Shown here piece after piece: positions 33,984-41,881 of a stretch of 41,881 nucleotides of DNA. The translations under genes were made by a program, and so were the position numbers. The stretch covers positions 1 through 41,881 of the forward strand of contig JALHOJ010000023.1 of assembly GCA_022843045.1 (NCBI GenBank), in the 5' to 3' direction. The notes below the pieces were generated by a model. It saw nothing but the letters and a program-made list of their open reading frames with translations, did not search any database and was not told the origin of the DNA. This stretch comes from Phycisphaerales bacterium. Lineage in GTDB: Bacteria > Planctomycetota > Phycisphaerae > Phycisphaerales > UBA1924. The stretch's first letter is position 1. The number at the start of each line of letters is the position of its first letter.

Positions 33984-34565
33984 GTGCCAAGTCATGCCAA
34001 CGACATCCAAACGCTGGTAAACGATCTGGCCAATGGCGACAGCAACGCCACCAGTAAGCTCTTGCCGCTCATATACGACGATCTCCGGGCCATCGCCACC
34101 AGACTCCTGCAATCGGAACGGGCCTCGCACACGCTCCAGCCCACCGCCCTCTGCAACGAGGCCTGCATCCGGCTCATGGGCACCGCAGTGCCCTCCTGGA
34201 ATGGGAAGGAGCATCTGCTCGCCGTCGCGGCGATCGCCATGCGCCAGATTCTGGTGAATCAGGCCCGGGCGAGGAACGCGCTGAAGCGCGGCGGCGGCGG
34301 CGGCCAGCGCGTCACCCTTGTCGATGTGGCCGATGGCAAGCCCGAGTCGGCGATCATTGACGTGCTCAGCCTGGAATGCGCTCTCCAGGAGCTGGAGTCC
34401 GACGACCCAACTCTGGCTCGGATCGTCGAGCTGCGGTACTTTGCTGGCATGTCGATCAAGCAGGTCGCGATTGCGATGGGCCAGTCCGACCGGACGATCA
34501 ATCGTCTGTGGCGGACCGCGCAAGCGGAACTGGCCGTGAAGCTCCGTGCGGGGCACGGGTCATGA
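33984..34565 (+). CDS. ECF RNA polymerase sigma factor, TIGR02999-like (second copy)
   Basis: This 193-residue protein has region 2 (LLPLIYDDLRAIATRLLQSE, LQPTALCNEACIRLMG, LLAVAAIAMRQILVNQARAR, KRGGGGG) and region 4 (DDPTLARIVELRYFAGMSIK and QVAIAMGQSDRTINRLW). It is clearly related to the sigma factor at 356-940. The frame is open from 33915, but GGAGG 7 bases before GTG 33984 and the family length decide for this start. Its last codon overlaps the kinase start (ATGA), so sigma and kinase are made together. Confidence 0.93.
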   Translation: MPSHANDIQTLVNDLANGDSNATSKLLPLIYDDLRAIATRLLQSERASHTLQPTALCNEACIRLMGTAVPSWNGKEHLLAVAAIAMRQILVNQARARNALKRGGGGGQRVTLVDVADGKPESAIIDVLSLECALQELESDDPTLARIVELRYFAGMSIKQVAIAMGQSDRTINRLWRTAQAELAVKLRAGHGS

Positions 34566-37219
34566 CTCCCGCCCAGCGCGCCCGTGCGCGCGACCTGTTC
34601 CAGCAGCTCCTGGACCTCTCCGAAGGCCAGCAGGCAAGCAGGCTCGAATCCGAGTGCCCGGACGATCCTGAGGTCCGTGCACACGTCCTTGAGATGCTCC
34701 GCGAGGACCGTGCCGCCGGCGGTGCCGACTTTGAGCCGCTGGTCTCGCCCATGGACGCCTCACAGCTCGCCGCGGCGATCGCAGAGTCGCCCGGCATGGC
34801 CATCGGCCCCTATCGCATCGTGCGTGTGCTGGGGGAGGGTGGCTTCGGAACGGTCTTCCTCGCGGAACAGTCCGGCCCCATCAAGCGCGAGGTCGCGCTC
34901 AAGGTCGTCAAGCTCGGCATGGACACCCGCCAGGTCATCGCGAGGTTCCATCGCGAGCGGCAGGCGATGGCCCTGCTCGATCACCCCAACATCGCGAAGG
35001 TCTATGACGCGGGCGCGACAGAGACCGGCCGGCCATACTTCGCGATGGAGGTCTGTCCGGGGGAGCCGCTCACGAAGTACTGCGATGCGTCCCGCCTGAC
35101 GATCGAGCAGCGGATCGCGATCTTCTGCACGGTCTGCCGCGCCGTGCACCACGCGCACCAGCGCGGTCTCATCCACAGAGATCTCAAGCCATCGAACATC
35201 CTCGTCGCCGATGTGGACGGCAACCCCGTGCCCAAGGTGATCGACTTCGGCATCGCGAAGGCGATGCGCCAGGACCTGCGTGCCGGCACGATGCTGAGCG
35301 TTCAGCAGCAGTTCATCGGCACGCCCGAGTACACCAGCCCCGAGCAGGCCCAGGGCGAGAGCGACATGGACACGCGTTCGGACGTCTACTCGCTGGGTGT
35401 CCTGCTCTATGAACTCCTGACCGGCGAGACGCCCGTGCCGAGCGAGACGCTCCGCAAGGGAAACGGCAAGTCGCTCCAGCAGGTCATCCTCGAGTCCGCC
35501 GTGATCGCTCCCAGCGCCCGACTCCAGACCGGCACAGACGGCGGCACGCGAGCTTCCACGCTGCGCGCAACCGAGCCATCAAGACTCCGGACGCAGCTCC
35601 GCCGCGACCTGGACTGGGTCGTGCTGCGAGCGATCGAGAAGGATCGTGAGCGGCGATACGGCAGCGTTGCGGAGTTGGAGCAGGACCTCGAGCGATACCT
35701 GCGTGGCGAGGCTGTGCTCGCCGCGCCGCCTTCGACGTGGTACGCGTTGCAAAAGTCTGCACGCAGGCATCGGTCGGTCGTGGTGGCGGCCACGCTCGTG
35801 CTCGCGGCGCTGCTCCTGGGACTCGCCGGCACGCTCTCGCAGGCGCGCGAAGCCCGCAAGGAAGCCGCGGCGGCCCGCGCCGCCGAGGCGTCGCAGACAC
35901 GACTCGCACAAGCAGAGGCAGAGCGTTCCCGGGAACTGCAGCAGGTTGCGGAGTTCCAGGCGGAGATGCTCCGATCGCTCGACGCGTCGACGATCGGCGA
36001 CAATCTCGCGAGCGACATGCGGGCGCAGCTGACCAAGAACCTTGAGGTAGATCAGGTGCCCGAGGCAGATGGCGAGTCTCTGCTCGCCGCCTTCGACGAG
36101 GCGGTGCTCCGGCTCAACACGACCGATGTCGCGAGCAACCTCCTCGATCGAGAGATCCTGAAGCCCAGCATCCGGGCGATCGACGAGAACTTCGTCGATC
36201 AGCCGCGGGCGCGCGGCCTACTCCATGCGAACGTCGCCGCCTCGTTCGCCGCACTGTCGATGCGTCCGGAAGCCCTGGGCGAGTATCGCCGCGCGGTCCA
36301 GGCGCTCTCGGAGGGGTTCGGACCCGATCATCCCCAGGTGCTTGCAGTGCAACTCGACGAACTCATGATGCTCACCGCAATGGATGATCTCCAGGCGATG
36401 CAGACGCGGGCCAGCGATCTGCTCGAGCGGGCACAGCGGACGTTAGACGAGTCCGACCCCCTGCGACTCAGCATCGAGCGCGAGTGGGCCACGACACTGC
36501 GAAGTCTCGGCAGGCTCGAGGAGAGCCTCGAGTTCCATCAAGCGGTGCTCGCCAGGTGCCAGCGTCTGCTGCCGCCGGGTTCCGACGTGACCAACAAGTC
36601 GATGGCGCGGACGGCGAGGGTGCTTGTCGATCTGGCTCGCTACGACGAGGCTGAGTCGCTGGCGCGCCAGGCCGTCACAAGTGCGGTCCAGAGCTTTGGC
36701 CCCACCCACGACAACACCCTGCCCATCAAGTACCTGCTGGCTCGCGCGCAGTCAAAGAGTGGCAACAATGAACAGGCCCTCGTCGTGCTCAATGAGATCG
36801 TCGACGCCCGAACGACCGCGAGGGGGCGGCAGAACGTCCGAACGCTGAACCCGCTCCTGCTTCGGAGCACGGTTCTGACCAACCTTGGCAGGCTCGAGGA
36901 GGCCGAGGCGGACGCTCGACAAGTGATCGCGGCACTCGGCTCGCGCCAAGGGGTCGACGCGATCCGCGTCAGCGTCGGAACGAGCCTCGCGAAGCTGCTC
37001 GCACAGCGTCACGACTATGCGGCAGCTGAAGAGGTGCTCGAGCGGCAGATCCAACTGAGCTCGCCGACGCGGCGCGGGCCGCTGTTCCAAGAGCTCAAGG
37101 CCATCTTCGAGGCTTGGGCCAAGCACGACCCCTCGGTGGATCTCGCCTCGAAGCACAGCGCGCTCCTCGCACGCCTGGAACCACGCCCGCCGGCCCCGAC
37201 GAAGGTTGAGGAACCCTGA
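34562..37219 (+). CDS. Transmembrane Ser/Thr protein kinase with TPR region (second copy)
   Basis: The 885-residue protein has the same plan as the kinase at 937-3141: an N-terminal region (FQQLLDLSEGQQASRLESEC), kinase domain (LGEGGFGTVFLAEQ near 90, VALKVVK with Lys near 114, HRDLKPSNILV near 204, DFG near 228, TPEYTSPEQAQG, DTRSDVYSLG), one membrane span (VVVAATLVLAALLLGLAG, about 405-425), an alanine-rich coiled coil (REARKEAAAARAAEASQTRL) and a long TPR-like region to the end. It overlaps the sigma stop by 4 bases. It likely relays an outside signal to the sigma factor. It converges with the subtilase gene, with only 10 bases between stops. Confidence 0.93.
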   Translation: MTPAQRARARDLFQQLLDLSEGQQASRLESECPDDPEVRAHVLEMLREDRAAGGADFEPLVSPMDASQLAAAIAESPGMAIGPYRIVRVLGEGGFGTVFLAEQSGPIKREVALKVVKLGMDTRQVIARFHRERQAMALLDHPNIAKVYDAGATETGRPYFAMEVCPGEPLTKYCDASRLTIEQRIAIFCTVCRAVHHAHQRGLIHRDLKPSNILVADVDGNPVPKVIDFGIAKAMRQDLRAGTMLSVQQQFIGTPEYTSPEQAQGESDMDTRSDVYSLGVLLYELLTGETPVPSETLRKGNGKSLQQVILESAVIAPSARLQTGTDGGTRASTLRATEPSRLRTQLRRDLDWVVLRAIEKDRERRYGSVAELEQDLERYLRGEAVLAAPPSTWYALQKSARRHRSVVVAATLVLAALLLGLAGTLSQAREARKEAAAARAAEASQTRLAQAEAERSRELQQVAEFQAEMLRSLDASTIGDNLASDMRAQLTKNLEVDQVPEADGESLLAAFDEAVLRLNTTDVASNLLDREILKPSIRAIDENFVDQPRARGLLHANVAASFAALSMRPEALGEYRRAVQALSEGFGPDHPQVLAVQLDELMMLTAMDDLQAMQTRASDLLERAQRTLDESDPLRLSIEREWATTLRSLGRLEESLEFHQAVLARCQRLLPPGSDVTNKSMARTARVLVDLARYDEAESLARQAVTSAVQSFGPTHDNTLPIKYLLARAQSKSGNNEQALVVLNEIVDARTTARGRQNVRTLNPLLLRSTVLTNLGRLEEAEADARQVIAALGSRQGVDAIRVSVGTSLAKLLAQRHDYAAAEEVLERQIQLSSPTRRGPLFQELKAIFEAWAKHDPSVDLASKHSALLARLEPRPPAPTKVEEP

Positions 37220-37229
37220 GCAGACCGGT

Positions 37230-38873
37230 TTACTGACCGATCGTGGCCGTTCCGGTGTTCGGGTCCACGCGCAGGATCATCGCGCGGTTCAGCACCGTCG
37301 CGGCGCCGCGGCTGTAGGTGCCGCCCAGCATGTTCAGCACGCCGCCGTCGGGCGTGTAACTCCAAGCGTTGAAGAAGCCGAACATCGGGTTCGCGCGGCC
37401 ACCGGTGAAGGTGCCGCCGGAGTTGGCCCTCGCCCACACGCCCAGAGCGCGGTGCACGTTGAGCCGGCCACCGGAAACGCACTTGCCCTGCAGCGCGGCG
37501 CTCGTGGTGGTGCTGCTCAGGATGAGATCCTTGGCCTGCTGCCACGTCAGGTTGGGGCGCTTCGAGAGCACGAGTGCGACCGCGCCAGCCACGTGCGGCG
37601 CAGCCATCGATGTGCCGCTCTTGAACTCGTAGTTGGTTGACTCCACGGTGCTGTAGATGGAGCCGCCGGGCGCGAAGAGATCGACCTGTGTCGCTCCGTA
37701 GTTGCTGTCATCGCTGATCCCGCCGCCCTCGTTCAGCCAGCCCACGGTGATCACGTTGGATGCCGGGGAGTTGGCGGGGTGGACCTGGTTGACGTCATTG
37801 TCGCTGCCGTCGTTTCCGGCAGCGCAGACCGCGATGTGTCCAAACGCCTGCCCGCCTGCGGCGACAAAGTCCCAAGCGGGGTTGAACCCCGGACCGCCGT
37901 AGCTGTGGTTCGAAACTCGCGCACCGTTATCGATCGCGTAATCAAGTCCAGCGATCTGCTCGCCCAAGAACACGCCGTCGCACCCTGTGTCGCACCGCAG
38001 CGCCATGATGCTCGTCCTCCAGTTGACTCCGGCGACGCCGAGATTGTTGTTCCCACGCGCACCGAGGATCCCGGCGACGTGCGTGCCGTGGTTGTCACAA
38101 CCAGATGGGTTCCGGTTGTTCTCGTCGAAGTCCCAGCCCTGCAGGTCGTCGACGTACCCGTTCCCATCGTCGTCGATGCCATTGAGGACCTCGTCCTGGT
38201 TCGTCCAAACGTTCAGTTCGAGGTCCGGGTGCGTGATGGTCACGCCGGTGTCCACCACCGCGATCGTGACCGCCGTGGAGCCGGCGAACTCCTCCCAGGC
38301 CAGCTCCGCCGCGCATCCGCCGTTGCTCGCGGCCATGGCCCACTGCTCGGAGTACTGGCTGTCGTTGGGCACGACAATGGCGTATGCCCTGGTAATCGGG
38401 TGCGCGAACATGACGCTCGGCTCATCGAGGTATGCATTCACCACCGCCGCCAGGTCCGCGCCCTCGCGCTCGACCATGCAGAGGTTCGCCACGACGCGGG
38501 CCCTCCACTTCTCCGTCATTCCAAGCTTCGCGTGCACCGCGGCCTGCTGCTCTAGCGTGGTACCGGGCCTGAACGCGACGCTCACGCGGCCCGGCACTGC
38601 GTCCCGCAGGTCCATCTGGCGGAAGTTGCGCTTGTCGAATGTCAGCGGCGCGTCGACGATCTGCGTCACGTCCGCCCTTGCCGCGACGCGCGGGTTGTCC
38701 CAGTCCAGGATGTCGTGCGCCTGCAGCTGGGTCACGTTCAACGCGTCCTCGCCAATCAGGCTCGCGGCCTGCTCGTTGGTCAGGTTCTGGCCCGGCTTCA
38801 CGACGGCCTCGCCTGAGGCGAGGGCCGAACCGGCGATGGCGAGCAGGACTGCGACGGCGGTGAGCTTCTTCAT
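37230..38873 (-). CDS. Secreted subtilisin-like serine protease (S8)
   Basis: The 547-residue preproprotein has a signal peptide (MKKLTAVAVLLAIAGSALAS), a propeptide region, and the S8 domain with all three catalytic residues: Asp208 in AVVDTGVTI, His262 in NHGTHVAG and Ser422 in GTSMAAPHVAG; the oxyanion Asn is in CAAGNDGSDND. Calcium-site-like DDDGNGYVDD lies between Asp and His. A short C-terminal beta region follows. AAGG about 7 bases upstream supports ATG 38873; the open frame to 38900 was dropped. It follows the FTYQGEL gene at 38947 by 73 bases on the same strand, with a strong hairpin between, so it may process that fibre protein; this is inference. Confidence 0.92.
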   Translation of the reverse strand: MKKLTAVAVLLAIAGSALASGEAVVKPGQNLTNEQAASLIGEDALNVTQLQAHDILDWDNPRVAARADVTQIVDAPLTFDKRNFRQMDLRDAVPGRVSVAFRPGTTLEQQAAVHAKLGMTEKWRARVVANLCMVEREGADLAAVVNAYLDEPSVMFAHPITRAYAIVVPNDSQYSEQWAMAASNGGCAAELAWEEFAGSTAVTIAVVDTGVTITHPDLELNVWTNQDEVLNGIDDDGNGYVDDLQGWDFDENNRNPSGCDNHGTHVAGILGARGNNNLGVAGVNWRTSIMALRCDTGCDGVFLGEQIAGLDYAIDNGARVSNHSYGGPGFNPAWDFVAAGGQAFGHIAVCAAGNDGSDNDVNQVHPANSPASNVITVGWLNEGGGISDDSNYGATQVDLFAPGGSIYSTVESTNYEFKSGTSMAAPHVAGAVALVLSKRPNLTWQQAKDLILSSTTTSAALQGKCVSGGRLNVHRALGVWARANSGGTFTGGRANPMFGFFNAWSYTPDGGVLNMLGGTYSRGAATVLNRAMILRVDPNTGTATIGQ

Positions 38874-38904
38874 GCGGCGGCCTTTCCTTTCAGAGTTCAC
38901 GAAG

Positions 38905-38934
38905 CGACGCCCGCGGATTCCTCGGCGGGCGGCG
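38905..38934 (-). other. Hairpin between the FTYQGEL gene and the protease gene
   Basis: CGACGCCCGC (38905-38914) pairs with GCGGGCGGCG (38925-38934) at 9 of 10 positions, with a 10-base loop. No T-run follows on the minus strand. It could be an attenuator or RNA-stability element that lowers protease output relative to the upstream gene. Confidence 0.35.
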
Positions 38935-38946
38935 TTGAGCGGTTGT

Positions 38947-40800
38947 TTACTGCAGGCTGACGAGCACGAGCACCAGGCCCTTGCCCGACTTGAGCGGCGA
39001 CATCGCCTTGCCGAGCGTCGCGCCCTGCGAGCGGGCGTGGTCTTTCACCTTCATCGCGTGGCCCGGGGTGTCCGAGGTCGTGAGCATGTCGCCCGCGCTG
39101 ATCGGCCCGCCCTCATCCGCGTCGCACCAGCACCAGACGCGCCCGATGCTCGCGACCGGCATGTCGCCGTCGGCGATCGTGCCGGCCTGCGTGAGCGTGA
39201 GGCCCGGCCTGATCCCGTTGGCACCGCTGATGATGCCCGCGACGGTGCGGTCGTACGCGCCGCTCACCACCCGCATCTTGCCGACGTTCTCGGGGTCGAT
39301 CGCGACGACCATCCCCGGCACCGGCAGAACGCCTTCCGACGCCGCGACGTTGTAGGGTTCCGCGACATCGCTGCCGCCGGTGATCTCCAGGACCGGCACG
39401 ATCACGTTCCCGCTTCCTTGGTTCAAGTAGAGCGGCGCCGCATTTCCATTGCTGCGGGCGATGATCTCGTTGTTATCCATGACGATGTTGAGGCCCGTGG
39501 TATCGCCGGAGATAATGTGACCGCCGCCGGTGAGGGAGGCGTCCGACCCGTTGAAGACGTGGAACGTCGCTGCGGGGACGATCGTGCCGACGCCGACCTG
39601 ACCGGTGGGCGAGAGCGCGAGCACCTCGCCGTTCGTGGATGTGTGGTTGGTGCCGGTCCCGATCAACAAGCGCCCAGCGCCTCCGCCGTTGCCCGAGCCC
39701 GTCGAGATCATGTGCCAGTACGTGCCACCAGCCGATGAGTTGCGAAGGTTGAACCACGTGCCCGCGGTGCTGCTGCTCTCGACGAGCAGCGGGAAGTACG
39801 CAGCGTTCGAGATGTGCACCGGTGCGACCGGCGCGGTCGTGCCGGTGCCGATGCCCACCGCCTCGCCGGTTGGGTTGATCGTCAGCGGGGCCCACGCGTT
39901 CAGCAGGCCGTTGTGACCGCCGAGCGTTGCGAGCCCGTTCAGTTCGCCCAGCACCGTCGCCCGCGACGTGCCGCCTGCGGCAACGCCGCCGCGCCAGACG
40001 CCTGCGCCGCCCGCAAGCTGCAGGCGGAACGCGCTGCTGTTCGCGACGCCGATGCCCACGGTGTTGTTGAAGAGCGTGGTTGCGAGGAAGGCGTTTGAGC
40101 CGCTGAAGGTGTTGATGCCGTTGATCAGCGGGATGTTGGTCGAAAGCCGCGCATCCGCAATCGTGCCGGCGGTGATGTTCGAAGCGTTGAGCGCTGTGAT
40201 CCCGGCACCATTGCCCAGGTAGGTGTTGTTCGTGTTGTTGAAGACGTTCGCCCCGGTGAAGGTGTTCGAGCCGCTGAACGTCTGGTTCGCGCCTCGGAAC
40301 GAGACGTTGTTGGAGAGGCGGGCGTCGGGGAGCGACCCGGTCAGATTCGCCGCGTTCTGAAAGAACGCCGCGGACTGGCCGCCCAGCGTCGCCGCGTTCA
40401 GCGCGTACGCGGCGTACGGAGTTCCCGTGATTTCCTGGCGAGGCGCGAGGGCGATGAACGCCCCGCCCGAGCCCGTCGACCGGACGGCGATCTGGAGCCA
40501 GCGCTTCTGGCCATCGAATGGGTTGGTGCCGAACTCGCCGCCGCTGTTGAGGGACACGCCGAAGCGGCCGGCCTCGATCGCGGTACCCAGTATGGTCTGC
40601 GTGACACCGATTTGCACGCCGCCGGTCGCGACGGACCAGAGGCTGAACTGAAGGTCCGCGAGGCCCTCAACGGCCACGCCCCCGTCCTGAAGATCTCCCT
40701 GGTACGTGAAGGCGCTGGTGACCGATTGGCCGCAGGCCGACCACGCGGCCCCCGTCAGAGCGAGCATCAACGACGCGAGACGGACTCTGTTCTTTTGCAT
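38947..40800 (-). CDS. Secreted FTYQG fibre-like protein with tail-type C-terminal domain
   Basis: The 617-residue protein starts with a signal peptide (LASLMLALTGAAWSACGQ), then AFTYQGDLQDGGVAVEG and the repeats SQTFSG/NQTFSGSNTFTGANVFN, NTYLGNGAGITALNAS and AGTIADARLSTNIPL, as in the two paralogues at 30608 and 32343. Its last 150 residues are different: DVAEPYNVAASEGVLPVPGM, VVAIDPENVGKM, RTVAGIISGANG, and GDMLTTSDTPGHAMKV with a hydrophobic end LVLVLVSLQ. This pattern is seen in C-terminal domains of phage tail-fibre-like and G2-peptidase-like proteins that cap or fold trimeric fibres. ATG 40800 has GGAG about 12 bases upstream. It is followed by a secreted subtilase on the same strand. 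Confidence 0.82.
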   Translation of the reverse strand: MQKNRVRLASLMLALTGAAWSACGQSVTSAFTYQGDLQDGGVAVEGLADLQFSLWSVATGGVQIGVTQTILGTAIEAGRFGVSLNSGGEFGTNPFDGQKRWLQIAVRSTGSGGAFIALAPRQEITGTPYAAYALNAATLGGQSAAFFQNAANLTGSLPDARLSNNVSFRGANQTFSGSNTFTGANVFNNTNNTYLGNGAGITALNASNITAGTIADARLSTNIPLINGINTFSGSNAFLATTLFNNTVGIGVANSSAFRLQLAGGAGVWRGGVAAGGTSRATVLGELNGLATLGGHNGLLNAWAPLTINPTGEAVGIGTGTTAPVAPVHISNAAYFPLLVESSSTAGTWFNLRNSSAGGTYWHMISTGSGNGGGAGRLLIGTGTNHTSTNGEVLALSPTGQVGVGTIVPAATFHVFNGSDASLTGGGHIISGDTTGLNIVMDNNEIIARSNGNAAPLYLNQGSGNVIVPVLEITGGSDVAEPYNVAASEGVLPVPGMVVAIDPENVGKMRVVSGAYDRTVAGIISGANGIRPGLTLTQAGTIADGDMPVASIGRVWCWCDADEGGPISAGDMLTTSDTPGHAMKVKDHARSQGATLGKAMSPLKSGKGLVLVLVSLQ

Positions 40801-41263
40801 GATTCAGTGCTCCAGTGATCGCGCCTCCGGAGGGAGCCGCCATCTCTATAAACACGAACCGCGATGGTGCTGCGACATCGAACGGGCGGCTTTTTGGATT
40901 TCCGGAGGAAACAGTCGGAGAGACCGGCCGGGACTCCGGGCATTGGCCGCCGTGTCCCAAACCACTCAAGCTGCGTGCGTGACGATGGGGACCAAGGAGC
41001 TCGTTCGGGTGCGCGACAGCGAGCGCGAGTGGGCGTGGTTCAGGAGGGGGGCTGCGGGTGGAAGCGGAGTTCGCCACATGGGCACGGACAGTGGTCACTG
41101 CGAGTTCAGGTTGCAGCGAGTGAAGACCTTTACAGCGCCCGAGGTGCACAGCCATTCGAGATCGGTGCCTCTGTACCCAACTGACGTGCCACCAGACCTA
41201 CCTGACGCCATCGAGACGGCGTAGCGGTCCTTGAAGAAGCGATTCTTGGTGGGTCCTTCTGAC
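40801..41263. other. Intergenic region, no gene recognised
   Basis: This 463-base stretch lies between the FTYQG gene start and the IS left end. Open frames here are short and look like chance frames in GC-rich DNA. On the minus strand CGTGTTT (40856-40850), about 50 bases before the gene start, also occurs upstream of the FTYQGEL gene at 33833 and may be part of a shared promoter. The last five bases, CTGAC (41259-41263), are the same as those just inside copy A at 30356-30360. Confidence 0.4.
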
Positions 41264-41329
41264 TGACCTTTCCCCCTGAACACAGTCCAAGCCAAGCTTT
41301 AGACTTTGGCGTGGATCAGGAGGATCAGG
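41264..41329 (+). repeat. Left end of the IS3-family element, copy B
   Basis: It begins TGACCTTTCCCCCTGAACAC and matches 56 of 66 bases of copy A at 30290-30355 in inverted orientation. It includes the terminal repeat and the ribosome site (AGGAGGATC) for the OrfA remnant that starts at 41331. Confidence 0.8.
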
Positions 41330-41330
41330 T

Positions 41331-41432
41331 ATGGGTCGCAAGCGTCATACGGCGGAAGAGGTTGTGAACAAGTTGCGTCAGGCGGATGTTGAACTGGCGA
41401 AGGGCACGTCGATCGCAGCCGTTGCCAAGCTG
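41331..41432 (+). pseudogene. IS3-family transposase OrfA, N-terminal remnant
   Basis: MGRKRHTAEEVVNKLRQADV and ELAKGTSIAAVAKL match the start of OrfA of IS3-family elements (helix-turn-helix binding the element's ends). After about residue 34 the similarity ends, so the element is truncated. The start and ribosome site (GGAGGATCAGGT before ATG 41331) are intact. The rest of the open frame runs into the tRNA gene and is not coding. Confidence 0.8.
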
Positions 41433-41628
41433 CCGAGCATTCGCACGCCCGAAAAGCAGTCTCAGTTGGCCACTGGCACGTGTGACCATCGGGCCCAAAC
41501 CCGTCCCCCCGTAGTCCCCCTATCCACGCGCGAAATGGGGCGAAGTCGTGCGACATCGCGCGATTTTGATGAAGGTGGGTTGAACACGGCGGGTGCGTCG
41601 GAAACCGCTTGTTTTGCGGCACAAAGCG

Positions 41629-41642
41629 ACGTTGCGCAACGT
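41629..41642. repeat. 14-base palindrome ACGTTGCGCAACGT
   Basis: An exact palindrome 11 bases past the 3' end of the tRNA gene. It may fold in the tRNA precursor or be a protein site. The surrounding 41433-41652 has no gene that I recognise. Confidence 0.4.
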
Positions 41643-41652
41643 GGCGCGAAAG

Positions 41653-41725
41653 TGGAGCGAAGGAGACTCGAACTCCCAACCCCTAGCTTGCAAAGCTAGT
41701 GCTCTACCAATTGAGCTATCGCCCC
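41653..41725 (-). tRNA. tRNA-Ala, anticodon UGC
   Basis: Seventy-three bases fold as a complete tRNA on the minus strand: acceptor GGGGCGA with TCGCTCC and discriminator A, D-arm GCTC/GAGC with the AATTGGTA loop, anticodon arm CTAGC-TTTGCAA-GCTAG (anticodon TGC at 41692-41690), and T-arm with TTCGAGT. The CCA end is not encoded. Its 3' end faces the IS-bounded block to the left. Confidence 0.95.
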
Positions 41726-41778
41726 GATGGGACGGGATGTCCCTGAGGGGGAGCAGTGTAGGAAGGGAGAGGTGTGAT

Positions 41779-41803
41779 GGGGAATGGGGGAAGAGGGAGA
41801 GGG
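41779..41803 (+). other. G-rich tract with quadruplex pattern
   Basis: Four runs of at least three G (GGGG, GGGGG, GGG, GGG) are separated by loops of 3-4 bases, within a purine-rich stretch (41746-41860) upstream of the tRNA gene. It fits a G-quadruplex pattern; function unknown. Confidence 0.3.
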
Positions 41804-41881
41804 CGGCAGGGCAGGGTGGCGTAGGGGGATGAGGCGGGGGTCAGGGCGGGGCGGTGTGGATTGCGGTGATTGTCCAACCGT

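Noticed and set aside
37987..39738. Plus-strand open frame of 583 codons
   Set aside because: It spans the antisense of two clear secreted-protein genes and has no recognisable domain.
40667..41155. Minus-strand frame of 162 codons upstream of the third FTYQG gene
   Set aside because: It overlaps the start of that gene in another frame, has no motif and no ribosome site.
1..41881. CRISPR array or phage structural operon
   Set aside because: No regularly spaced short repeats were seen. The fibre-like FTYQG proteins have signal peptides and no other phage genes nearby, so a prophage is unlikely.

Overview
The window looks like chromosomal DNA from a GC-rich planctomycete, most likely of the Phycisphaerae type. 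The evidence is two ECF sigma factors of the TIGR02999 type, each fused by overlapping codons to a Ser/Thr kinase with TPR repeats, a prepilin-type H-X-DG protein, a PEP-CTERM-like surface anchor, dockerin-like DFNNDG tails on a secreted glycosidase, and several secreted proteins that begin with an FTYQGEL-type motif. No species can be named from sequence reading alone.

Region 1 (1-3141) holds the start of a secreted FTYQG-type protein, a divergent ECF sigma factor and its kinase partner. Region 2 (3439-15526) reads as a beta-1,3-glucan (laminarin-like) use locus. On the minus strand a probable seven-gene operon runs GH16 endoglucanase, ABC ATPase, prepilin-like protein, sugar-binding protein, two permeases, GH1 beta-glucosidase. 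A LacI-family regulator lies upstream, and a GH17 glucanase and a PEP-CTERM protein run the other way. Four related 15-base operator-like sites (consensus CYGRAACNNTTKCAR) sit at the regulator, GH17 and PEP-CTERM promoters.

Region 3 (15628-26418) is a surface-glycan cluster: GT2 glycosyltransferase, a sugar kinase/nucleotidyltransferase fusion in inverted domain order, a CgeB-like glycosyltransferase, an SGNH hydrolase, another glycosyltransferase-like protein, two FkbM methyltransferases and a CDP-paratose-2-epimerase-like enzyme. Three of these unrelated enzymes carry the same C-terminal Rossmann-like domain. Next come a small membrane protein and a secreted glycosidase gene broken by a one-base frameshift (26503-28245).

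Region 4 (28302-41432) is littered with pieces of one IS3-family element: the 3' end of its transposase with a right terminal repeat, and two copies of its left end, inverted to each other, enclosing about 10.9 kb. Within or beside it lie a patatin-like lipoprotein, a DUF2924 fragment, three FTYQGEL proteins (two in tandem), a second ECF sigma/kinase pair and a secreted subtilisin-like protease. A tRNA-Ala(UGC) gene follows at 41653-41725 with its 3' end facing this block.

The gene order secreted FTYQG protein (left) / ECF sigma-kinase (right) occurs twice, at 1-3141 and 32343-37219, which suggests a mobile signalling-plus-surface-protein module. Intergenic stretches not listed separately (180-355, 3142-3438, 15527-15627, 18466-18610, 23324-23496, 26866-26998, 30356-30607) are short, and I saw no further gene in them.
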